Part shown: piece after piece, positions 20,615 to 26,534 of the stretch
Layout: the number at the start of each line of letters is the position of its first letter
Numbering within the stretch: the first letter of the stretch is position 1
From: a virus
Strand: one strand, 5' to 3'
Virus record (IMG/VR): IMGVR_UViG_3300005253_000032
Span: 1 to 34,997 of that record
DNA length: 34,997 nt
The notes under the pieces: generated by a model
Told to the model about the DNA's origin: nothing
The model's database searches: none
What the model saw: only the letters and a program-made list of their open reading frames with translations
Position numbers and translations under genes: made by a program

Positions 20615-20706
20615 AAAACATCCTGAAGAGGTTTTTTCCATACGAAGTGTGGGAAAATCCTTTTGGTATAGGATAATTTCACAGAGAAATTAGCCGTGTT
20701 TTCACC
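20614..20706 (-). ncRNA. 3' structured RNA element, copy 2
   Basis: Read on the minus strand: AACACGGCTAA, helix AATTTC/GAAATT, ATCCTATACCAAAAGG, helix TTTTCC/GGAAAA with loop ACTTCGTA, CCTCTTCAGGATGTTTTC. The flanks GGGTGAAAACA and TGTTTTCTACCC form an outer stem. Stem bases differ from copy 1 but pairing is kept. It begins 14 nt after the last gene of the leftward operon. Confidence 0.75.
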
Positions 20707-20719
20707 CATCAAAAAAGAA

Positions 20720-20938
20720 TCAGTATTTAACATATCGCCATTGATCTCTGTATTTCCAGGTAAGAAAAGCAATACCAATAGCAGATAATACAAGTAAAAC
20801 AGCTAAAGTTATCTTAATCCATGTAGGGAGGCCAAAAACCATATTAAACATTACTCTTACTGTTTTAAAAATAATATCCCTTATATCTTCAATAATCTTG
20901 TTTATATCAAAATCAAAATTCAAATCATTTAGGCCCAT
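20720..20938 (-). CDS. Amphipathic and membrane helix protein, 72 aa
   Basis: MGLNDLNFDFDINKIIEDIR, DIIFKTVRVMFNMVFG (amphipathic), then LPTWIKITLAVLLVLSAIGI (transmembrane) and a basic-aromatic tail (WKYRDQWRYVKY). It may bend or anchor to membranes from one face. It overlaps the previous gene by 14 bp and is the last gene of the leftward operon. Confidence 0.7.
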   Translation of the reverse strand: MGLNDLNFDFDINKIIEDIRDIIFKTVRVMFNMVFGLPTWIKITLAVLLVLSAIGIAFLTWKYRDQWRYVKY

Positions 20939-21284
20939 TATAATCCCTCATAAACATATCATATAAAGTTAAATCCTTTATCTGATCTCTCGTTCTTATT
21001 TTTCTGATTAAATCCCATAGAAATGCTACAACAAACACTAAACAGAACAAAGCACTAAAAGAAGAATTAATTTTATACAAGAATAAAGAAGTTAATCCAA
21101 AGATAACCATACCAATACAGTCCATCCCATAGTAAATAAGCTGATAAGCAGAAGGATGAAGGTAAAGCCATTCATTATATGTCATGGCCCTTACATTGTT
21201 GCTGTGCCTTATTTCATTATGTGGATCACTCCAATCCTTAATCTTAGGAAGCAGCCGCCTTTTATTCTTTTCCCAATAACTCAT
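20925..21284 (-). CDS. Membrane protein, 119 aa
   Basis: MSYWEKNKRRLLPKIKDWSD, a soluble N-terminal part of about 45 residues, then two helices (YYGMDCIGMVIFGLTSLFLY; SALFCLVFVVAFLWDL) and a charged end (TRDQIKDLTLYDMFMRDYNG). Both ends probably lie inside. No family is recognised. It overlaps both neighbours in a compact operon. Confidence 0.7.
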   Translation of the reverse strand: MSYWEKNKRRLLPKIKDWSDPHNEIRHSNNVRAMTYNEWLYLHPSAYQLIYYGMDCIGMVIFGLTSLFLYKINSSFSALFCLVFVVAFLWDLIRKIRTRDQIKDLTLYDMFMRDYNGPK

Positions 21285-21367
21285 TTAAATCCACCAAGAT
21301 AGTTTATTATTATCAATATCATTAAGGCAATCACACCTATTATGTAGATTTTTGTTTCAGTTTTCAT
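21281..21367 (-). CDS. Single-helix membrane peptide, 28 aa
   Basis: MKTETKIYIIGVIALMILII, then INYLGGFK. GGGGGTTAAG is 6 nt before the ATG, and its stop overlaps the next ATG (ATGA). The coupling on both sides supports it as a gene. Function unknown. Confidence 0.55.
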   Translation of the reverse strand: MKTETKIYIIGVIALMILIIINYLGGFK

Positions 21368-21387
21368 CTTCTTAACCCCCTAATGAT

Positions 21388-21588
21388 TTATGAATTATAC
21401 CAAGGTAATATATCACATTTTACTATTCTTGATATGTTATAATTATAGTTATCTTCAACGTAAAGATTAAATTCTTCATTATTTAATTTACAAACTCTTT
21501 TATGTTCTATGTATCGATAACCGCCAGAAATGATTAATAATACTAACATCAAACACATCCAAAAAATAAATGCTTTAACTGTTTTCAT
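21388..21588 (-). CDS. Membrane-anchored protein, 66 aa
   Basis: An N-terminal helix (MKTVKAFIFWMCLMLVLLII) acts as signal or anchor. The outside part of about 42 residues has two Cys (RVCKLNNEEF; IVKCDILPWY), likely disulfide-bonded, and one sequon (NIS). It shares the TTAGGGGGTTAAGAAGATG-type ribosome site with its neighbour. Function unknown. Confidence 0.65.
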   Translation of the reverse strand: MKTVKAFIFWMCLMLVLLIISGGYRYIEHKRVCKLNNEEFNLYVEDNYNYNISRIVKCDILPWYNS

Positions 21589-21600
21589 CTTCTTAACCCC

Positions 21601-21843
21601 CTAACCATATTTATCTGCAAAGTCTTGGAATTTTGAAAAGCCCTTCTTTAGTTTAGGATTTGTTGATATAGATTTTATCTTTTCAATTATCTTTCCAGAT
21701 TTACTTGTTTTATGTTTTAGTGTTGCAACCTCTTTTTCTAATTCCTTTCTTTTCTTCTCTGCTAATTCTGATTCAGCTTGTTTTGATTCTAACTTCAATA
21801 ACTCTTCTTTCTCTGCCCGTAATTCTTCTATTGTCTTTTTCAT
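21601..21843 (-). CDS. Coiled-coil protein, 80 aa, paralogue of 31159-31461
   Basis: MKKTIEELRAEKEELLKLES is a long coil; the C-terminus KGFSKFQDFADKYG matches KRKFSKFQDFADRFS of the protein at 31159. The N-termini also align (KTIEELRAEKEELLKLESKQ against KTIMQLKIERKRLLKLANKQ). Here the coil is Glu/Lys mixed; in the other copy it is Arg-rich. A shared role, perhaps in the virion base or genome packaging, is inferred. Confidence 0.75.
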   Translation of the reverse strand: MKKTIEELRAEKEELLKLESKQAESELAEKKRKELEKEVATLKHKTSKSGKIIEKIKSISTNPKLKKGFSKFQDFADKYG

Positions 21844-22004
21844 TTTGAATCACCTTTCTTAAACTGTGTCTTTGGAATATCCCAATAAGGACTTTTACAT
21901 TTAGGGCATACTCTAGGCCTATTAACCTTACCATCTTTTGGCTTAGGATACCATTCATATTTACATCTTAAGCATTTCTGTTTCTTTATTGTTATTTTAC
22001 ACAT
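21840..22004 (-). CDS. Zinc-ribbon protein, 54 aa
   Basis: MCKITIKKQKCLRCKYEWYP, then VCPKCKSPYWDIPK. Two CxxC pairs (CLRC, CPKC) and Trp/Pro after the first pair are typical of archaeal and viral zinc ribbons. Ribosome site GGAGG lies 8 nt upstream. The 4-bp overlap with the coiled-coil gene shows coupling. Likely nucleic-acid or protein binding. Confidence 0.75.
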   Translation of the reverse strand: MCKITIKKQKCLRCKYEWYPKPKDGKVNRPRVCPKCKSPYWDIPKTQFKKGDSK

Positions 22005-22080
22005 TTTTTAGTCCTCCTTGTTAATTTACTTATATTTTTAATAAATATCTTAACTTCATCTTCTATCCAAAATGTCCAAT

Positions 22081-22168
22081 TTATATATAAACCTACAAAT
22101 ATAAGGCTTCCTAATGCTAACAAATTATATATAAACCTACAAATATAAGGCTTCCTAATGCTAACAAA
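22081..22168. repeat. Two exact tandem copies of a 44-bp unit
   Basis: Copies 22081-22124 and 22125-22168 each begin TTATATATAAACC and end CTAACAAA. 44 is not a multiple of three, so the duplication shifts the frame of the minus-strand gene it lies in. Confidence 0.9.
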
Positions 22169-22194
22169 TCTAGTATTGTATTAATTTCTATCAT
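22117..22194 (-). pseudogene. Small membrane-protein gene broken by tandem duplication
   Basis: The reading frame now gives 25 residues (MIEINTILDLLALGSLIFVG, LYIIC, stop). Removing one 44-bp copy restores a frame that continues NWTFWIEDEVKIFIKN through to 21992, overlapping the zinc-ribbon start. The intact ancestor was thus a membrane-anchored protein of about 53 residues. It could be a recent mutation, a phase switch or a mixture of variants in the sample. Confidence 0.65.
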
Positions 22195-22198
22195 CTTC

Positions 22199-22378
22199 TT
22201 AACCTCCTAAATACTTCTTTAAACTAAGACATAAACACATAGATAAAACCGAGATATTAGTTGCTGCCAACGCATTAAAATACCATCCCTTAAACATTGT
22301 ATAAAAAGCAATACCTAATCCAGCAAAAGCTGATAACATCATTAATGGTACAAACAACCATAATAATTCTTTTATCAT
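22199..22378 (-). CDS. Two-helix membrane protein, 59 aa
   Basis: MIKELLWLFVPLMMLSAFAG, LGIAFYTMFKGWYFN, ISVLSMCLCLSLKKYLGG. Two or three hydrophobic helices. GGAG at 22390-22393 and the stop of the previous gene one base upstream support ATG 22378 rather than GTG 22390. Function unknown. Confidence 0.65.
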   Translation of the reverse strand: MIKELLWLFVPLMMLSAFAGLGIAFYTMFKGWYFNALAATNISVLSMCLCLSLKKYLGG

Positions 22379-22379
22379 C

Positions 22380-22580
22380 TCAACCAACACTCCGAACCTT
22401 ATCAGCTATTTCATTATCTGAACTAATAGCAATAATCAACATAAGCATAACAACCATAGCCAAAGCATTTCTAAATATAGTGAAGCTGCCTAGTATTGAT
22501 ATAAAATACTTAAGGCCATAAATAACAATTCCAGCTAAGACCAACCATCCGCAAACTTCAACTTTTGTTTTTAGTTTCAT
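22380..22580 (-). CDS. Two-helix membrane protein, 66 aa
   Basis: MKLKTKVEVCGWLVLAGIVI, YGLKYFISILGSF, LAMVVMLMLIIAISSDNEIA. The ribosome site GGTGATTCAAAATG is the same as that of the coiled-coil gene at 21843. It is the first gene behind the minus-strand promoter at 22638-22645. Function unknown. Confidence 0.65.
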   Translation of the reverse strand: MKLKTKVEVCGWLVLAGIVIYGLKYFISILGSFTIFRNALAMVVMLMLIIAISSDNEIADKVRSVG

Positions 22581-22637
22581 TTTGAATCACCTTTGTTTGA
22601 GTTACCTTCACTCATATAGTATGGTAATATAGCCAAG

Positions 22638-22645
22638 TATATAAA
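22638..22645 (-). promoter_or_regulatory. Minus-strand promoter
   Basis: TTTATATA in the context TCGAAAGGTTTATATACTTGG (read on the minus strand), with a purine-rich BRE. It predicts a start near 22613, about 33 nt before ATG 22580. Confidence 0.6.
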
Positions 22646-22679
22646 CCTTTCGATTGGACTACCGTTATAATGTGGGTTG

Positions 22680-23027
22680 TCATTCTGATTCATTTAAAGT
22701 GGAATTGGTAGAATTAGTTTCATTAATAGTAATGTTTATATCAGTCATGGCCCACTTATTTATTATTGATTCTAACCTATTGATTTGATTGATTAATGAT
22801 ATATCACAGGAATTATTACTGCTGCTTATGAATATAGTTTCATTCGAGCAATTACCAGGAACTTCCTTTATTGTTGTATTATATGTAATTTCATATATAG
22901 TATTGTTTATAGTTTTGTTCTGGCACTTTAGCTCTATTGGTTTAGAACAGCCTGTTAGTAATATACTAATGAGTATGATTGCTATCCAGCCTATCTTTCT
23001 TTCTAGGTATTGGTTAAAGGTTTTCAT
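22680..23027 (-). CDS. Glycosylated lipoprotein-like protein, 115 aa
   Basis: A basic N-terminus and hydrophobic segment (IGWIAIILISILLTGCSKP) contain a lipobox (LLTGC at about residues 23-27). The rest is an outside domain with about ten sequons (NKT, NTT, NCS, NET, NNS, NIT, NST) and two or three more Cys, ending in a Thr/Ser/Asn-rich tail. It may be an envelope or host-surface lipoprotein, for example for superinfection exclusion; this is inference. It overlaps the integrase by 4 bp. Confidence 0.75.
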   Translation of the reverse strand: MKTFNQYLERKIGWIAIILISILLTGCSKPIELKCQNKTINNTIYEITYNTTIKEVPGNCSNETIFISSSNNSCDISLINQINRLESIINKWAMTDINITINETNSTNSTLNESE

Positions 23028-23737
23028 TTTCGATTCTTATAAAACTGTTTAAATATATCTGATGAACTTAGTTCCATATAGTATTTAGCAGGTCTAGCAT
23101 CAGTCCAACCCATGAACTTTATTAGAGCTTGTTCATTGAAGTCATACTTAGTTACTAGATGAGTAGCCCGGATATGCCTTATGAAATGGACATTGAAGTC
23201 TGTGCTATCTACTATTATCTGTGTAGCCCTTTTAGACTTAAAGTTAAATAAGATAGAATCATCATTAAGATCCTTTATATAATCCTTTATGAACTCTACT
23301 ATGGGCATCTCTAGTTCTATAGGAATAGGCTGCCTCTTAGTGGTTCTTTCCTTATGTTTCCTGTTCTCAGTTCTGATATACATACATTGCTTGTCATACT
23401 CAGTTCCAAACTTAATCTGCCCCTTATTAACACCAGGGTAGTTATGAGGTATCCTTTCCTTATCTACCTCTCTAAAGATATTGCCTTCTTTGACATACTT
23501 CTTCTTCCATAGTTCAGTCACCTTAACTATCTCACTAACCCTGCAGGCAGTAAGATAGTACATAGCAAATAAAGCCTTAGCTCTCTTAGTCTGTTTAACT
23601 ATATCAATCTTACCTGCATTGATCCTATCTATTATATTCTTTAGTTCATCCAGGCTAGGTACTTCTTCATAGGCATACTTCTTCTGTAGTTCCTTCTGCC
23701 TACTCCATGCTGCCCTTCTATTTTGGTTAGGTATCAT
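23024..23737 (-). CDS. Tyrosine recombinase (integrase), 237 aa
   Basis: Catalytic residues can be placed: Arg66 (YYLTACRVSEI), a Lys in the hairpin RTENRKHKERTTK, His184 and Arg187 in HFIRHIRATHL, Trp211 in FMGWTDA, and Tyr219 or Tyr220 in AKYYMEL. The N-terminal DNA-clamp domain is very short (about 50 residues), as in archaeal virus and XerA-like enzymes. It would insert the circle into a host site or resolve dimers. It has its own promoter (23789-23799). No tRNA-like attP is recognised nearby. Confidence 0.9.
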   Translation of the reverse strand: MIPNQNRRAAWSRQKELQKKYAYEEVPSLDELKNIIDRINAGKIDIVKQTKRAKALFAMYYLTACRVSEIVKVTELWKKKYVKEGNIFREVDKERIPHNYPGVNKGQIKFGTEYDKQCMYIRTENRKHKERTTKRQPIPIELEMPIVEFIKDYIKDLNDDSILFNFKSKRATQIIVDSTDFNVHFIRHIRATHLVTKYDFNEQALIKFMGWTDARPAKYYMELSSSDIFKQFYKNRK

Positions 23738-23788
23738 TGTTAGCCCTAGTATAAACTTATTATACCATAGAGCAGTAAGGTATAACTA

Positions 23789-23799
23789 CTATATATATC
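23789..23799 (-). promoter_or_regulatory. Integrase promoter
   Basis: Minus-strand GATATATATAG preceded by ATCGAA, about 50 nt before ATG 23737. It separates the integrase from the ATPase operon, so integration can be controlled independently. Confidence 0.55.
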
Positions 23800-23872
23800 T
23801 TTCGATTTTTGTCAGATATGAGCTAGAAACAAATTGAGTTATGGGTGCGTGTGGGAACTGTAATAAACCTAT

Positions 23873-24802
23873 TTACTCTTTTTTGGTTTCCCTATAATCT
23901 ATAATCTCATATTTTCGGACTTTGCCATCATTTCCCCTTATACCGGTTACTTGTATGCCCTTATTCTTTATTCTCTGCATAGTTTGATATACATTACTCA
24001 CGGTTACACCTAATTGGATAGCGGCCTCATCAATATCAACATCCCTCTTTATTACATTCAATGTTTTTTCTTCCGGTGGAGTTAATGGTTTTAATCCAGA
24101 GGCTTTTTGTTTATCTAGTTTTTCTTTTAATTCAATACCACTCAATAGTTCATCATAAACATCGGTAGTAAATTCTTTCTTCATCTTCTCATAATCCTTA
24201 ATTATATTCAAGGGAGGTTTAGGTAATCTTAATTGATTGCAGTATGTAGTAGAACCATCTAGTTTCTTTACCAATAATCTTTTACGATAGAACCTATCAA
24301 CATCACCATTATATTCTAAGGTGAATGGTTTAATGATGGTATAACCTTTAGACCAACCCATGGCTTTCCAATGGCAGTTCATCAACTTTCTTACCTTCTT
24401 GCTTATGCTAGTAAGGAATGGGCAGGTAGTTCCAAATATATAATTACGGAATCTTGCAGTACTAAAGAAAACACCCAGTGCTTTATTCGTTACATTCTGC
24501 CAATCAGCAGAATCTAAATCAACCTCGCTTTCATCATAGAGTATAGGCTTTCCTTTGACTATCCTATTGCCTCTGAAGTATTCTATTAACTTCTTGGCTT
24601 TGAATACGCATTGTTCACTAACATCAAAATCAGGATCAACTTCACAAAATTGTGATAAAAGACTATAAGACTTTCCTTCACCAGGCATAGAAGTAACAAT
24701 CAAATTTATACAGTTATTCTTTTGATTAGTTCTTTTAAAGAAATATGAAGTCCAGGGGTTCTGACCTTCTACTTGTTTGACTGTAGGCCATTTGTATCCC
24801 AT
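23873..24802 (-). CDS. P-loop ATPase (Zot/HerA-type) with C-terminal HTH, 309 aa
   Basis: Walker A SMPGEGKS (residues 38-45); Walker B PILYDE (86-91); a sensor-like STARFRNYIFGTTCPF (114-129) as in Zot-type and virus packaging ATPases. The C-terminal 65 residues form an HTH (LTPPEEKTLNVIKRDVDIDE, AAIQLGVTVSNVYQTMQRIK), similar in pattern to GerE/sigma-type HTHs. It likely powers DNA packaging or virion extrusion at the membrane. It begins in overlap with the 171-aa gene. The DNA-binding tail could recognise viral DNA. Confidence 0.85.
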   Translation of the reverse strand: MGYKWPTVKQVEGQNPWTSYFFKRTNQKNNCINLIVTSMPGEGKSYSLLSQFCEVDPDFDVSEQCVFKAKKLIEYFRGNRIVKGKPILYDESEVDLDSADWQNVTNKALGVFFSTARFRNYIFGTTCPFLTSISKKVRKLMNCHWKAMGWSKGYTIIKPFTLEYNGDVDRFYRKRLLVKKLDGSTTYCNQLRLPKPPLNIIKDYEKMKKEFTTDVYDELLSGIELKEKLDKQKASGLKPLTPPEEKTLNVIKRDVDIDEAAIQLGVTVSNVYQTMQRIKNKGIQVTGIRGNDGKVRKYEIIDYRETKKE

Positions 24803-25317
24803 CAGAATGTATCTCCCGATAACTCTAAATAATTCAATCTGAATAACTGTTTAGAGAGTTCAACAAATAAAGAGAGATGAAGCCTAAGCTTTTTATTGCG
24901 GTATGTTTCCAACAATATCTTATCTGCTTCATCCCCATAAAAACTCTCCCCCAAAATTACTTCCTCACTTACAGAGGATTTATCTATAAAGTCCTTTTGC
25001 CTTCTCTTAAGCTTAGTGTTAAAGTTGGTGAATGAGGTTCGCATAGTTTTATCAAACTTTGGATTTAATAAGATTGCCAGAGCATAGGTAGCATTAGAAA
25101 ATGATTCTCTACTATCCTGGACATATACTTCTTTCTCTTGTCCGGATTTAGTTGGAACAGTAGTGTAATACCCCCCACGAAATTCAACAGAACTTAATTG
25201 AGTAACTCTTCTTAACTGTGACATTAAAACATCTTTAAAACTATTACCACCACCTGGTGTTATTTCAATATCATCTACATCCTCTTGAGTTGTATCTTGC
25301 CTTTTTTTAAATATCAT
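24802..25317 (-). CDS. Hypothetical protein, 171 aa, ATPase operon
   Basis: MIFKKRQDTTQEDVDDIEIT, a Gly-rich turn (PGGGNSF), SSVEFRGGYYTTVPTKSGQE, then helices (SFSNATYALAILLNPKF; LRLHLSLFVELSKQLFRLNY). No family is recognised. It shares one base with the ATPase start and starts right after the 142-aa gene, so the three products probably act together in packaging or assembly. Confidence 0.7.
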   Translation of the reverse strand: MIFKKRQDTTQEDVDDIEITPGGGNSFKDVLMSQLRRVTQLSSVEFRGGYYTTVPTKSGQEKEVYVQDSRESFSNATYALAILLNPKFDKTMRTSFTNFNTKLKRRQKDFIDKSSVSEEVILGESFYGDEADKILLETYRNKKLRLHLSLFVELSKQLFRLNYLELSGDTF

Positions 25318-25746
25318 TTAAACAATCCTCTTCTTTTCTTTCTTCTGCTTTGAAGTAAGACCAACTCTTTCAAGAACCTTATTAAGATATATCTCTCTCT
25401 CCTCTAACATTCTTTTTAACTTAATAAAACCACTTTGATATATCAATCTTTGGTTTACTATACTTCCAGAATCATCAAGAATTTTTTTATGACCGAATAA
25501 CTTTATCTTAACTATTGCCTTTCTTAATTTATTCTGTATAACTACTTCACTAGATTTCATCTTCTGATGCAGCTTAATATACAGGGCCTGTATCCTTTCA
25601 GTAAGATTAATAATAAAATCAGGGTTGATAAGTATCTGTTGTTTTAGAACATCTATCTGTTCTTGTATATTAGAAATATCTTCGTTATACTTATCACTCA
25701 TATCTTTAACAACCTTCTCCTCTACTTCATTAGAATTAATTTCCAT
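25318..25746 (-). CDS. Coiled-coil protein, 142 aa, ATPase operon
   Basis: Mostly helical: MEINSNEVEEKVVKDMSDKY, ISNIQEQIDVLKQQILI, LTERIQALYIKLHQKM, RKAIVKIKLFGHKK, ending KQKKEKKRIV. It is basic at the C-terminus. It is the first gene of the leftward operon, 12 nt from the predicted start site. It may be a scaffold or DNA-bridging partner of the ATPase; no family is recognised. Confidence 0.7.
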   Translation of the reverse strand: MEINSNEVEEKVVKDMSDKYNEDISNIQEQIDVLKQQILINPDFIINLTERIQALYIKLHQKMKSSEVVIQNKLRKAIVKIKLFGHKKILDDSGSIVNQRLIYQSGFIKLKRMLEEREIYLNKVLERVGLTSKQKKEKKRIV

Positions 25747-25782
25747 TTTGGATTCCCCTATTTACCAAATAAATATTACTTG

Positions 25783-25822
25783 TATTTAAAGGTTTCTAAA
25801 AACAAAACGAAAGGTTTATATA
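25783..25822. promoter_or_regulatory. Divergent promoters of the ATPase operon and RHH gene
   Basis: Minus strand: TTTAAATA (25783-25790). Plus strand: TTTATATA (25815-25822) in CGAAAGGTTTATATACTAT. Both leaders contain GTAAATAGG before the start gene. A regulator bound between them, probably the RHH protein at 25869, could control both directions. Confidence 0.6.
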
Positions 25823-25868
25823 CTATATAGTTATTCTATTCTTTACTAAGTAAATAGGAGGTAACAAA

Positions 25869-26027
25869 ATGGATAAAAACAAAATAAAAACAAATCCTAG
25901 AAAGGCAGTAAAAAACATTAACATCAATATAAAGATTACAAAAGATGTTAGTGAATGGCTTAAGGAAAATAAGTATTCTCCAACAGGAATATTTATGGAA
26001 GCTATAAAAGAACTGGGATATAAATGA
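25869..26027 (+). CDS. Ribbon-helix-helix regulator, 52 aa
   Basis: After a basic N-terminus, the strand NININIKI is followed by TKDVSEWLKENKYSPTGIFM and EAIKELGYK. The strand-helix-turn-helix order and the phrase WLKENKYSPTGIF-EAIKELGY are typical of archaeal and virus CopG/Arc-type repressors. Own promoter; ribosome site AGGAGGT. It likely autoregulates from the divergent intergenic region. Confidence 0.8.
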   Translation: MDKNKIKTNPRKAVKNININIKITKDVSEWLKENKYSPTGIFMEAIKELGYK

Positions 26028-26060
26028 AATCAAAACTAACTATGGTTAAGGAGGAATGAA

Positions 26061-26300
26061 ATGGATCAATCATTAAAGAAAGCTATAAGGGATGGCCTGA
26101 TTAGTTCTTCTATTATTTCTTTTATTAGTTATATGTTTGGAATAGTAGAAATTATGGAAGAAGGATTTAGTCTTATCAATATGGCTTTATCATTGATAGG
26201 AGTAATGTGGATAGGTATAATATCTTTTACACCAGTATTTGTAATATCATTAATATATTTTTATTTTAAAGAAAGAAAGAAAACCGAAAGGTTAATATAA
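26061..26300 (+). CDS. Two-helix membrane protein, 79 aa
   Basis: MDQSLKKAIRDGLISSSIIS, two hydrophobic helices (SFISYMFGIVEIM; LIGVMWIGIISFTPVFVISLI) and a basic tail (FKERKKTERLI). AGGAGG lies 7 nt upstream. Function unknown. Confidence 0.7.
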   Translation: MDQSLKKAIRDGLISSSIISFISYMFGIVEIMEEGFSLINMALSLIGVMWIGIISFTPVFVISLIYFYFKERKKTERLI

Positions 26301-26369
26301 CAGTAATACTAATTCTTATTAAAATGCGATTTCTAAATGAGGAGGGGATAGTTTTAATTACAATCAAAA

Positions 26370-26534
26370 ATGATTAGTACTTTAACTCTTTTTGCTTTTG
26401 GAATATTCTTTATAGTAGCTTCAAATTATTTCTTAATGCTTTATCTTTTCAATAAAAAAGAAAAACAAATGCTAAACAATTTAATGAAATATTTAGAGAA
26501 TGAAGAAAACAGAAAGAGGATTGAGGGTAAATAA
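26370..26534 (+). CDS. Single-helix membrane peptide, 54 aa
   Basis: MISTLTLFAFGIFFIVASNY, FLMLYLFNKKEK, then a polar helix (QMLNNLMKYLENEENRKRIE). It ends directly against the ATG of the 1053-aa gene (stop 26532-26534, next ATG 26535), so the two are coupled. The GGAGGGG at 26341 is far from the ATG. Function unknown. Confidence 0.55.
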   Translation: MISTLTLFAFGIFFIVASNYFLMLYLFNKKEKQMLNNLMKYLENEENRKRIEGK

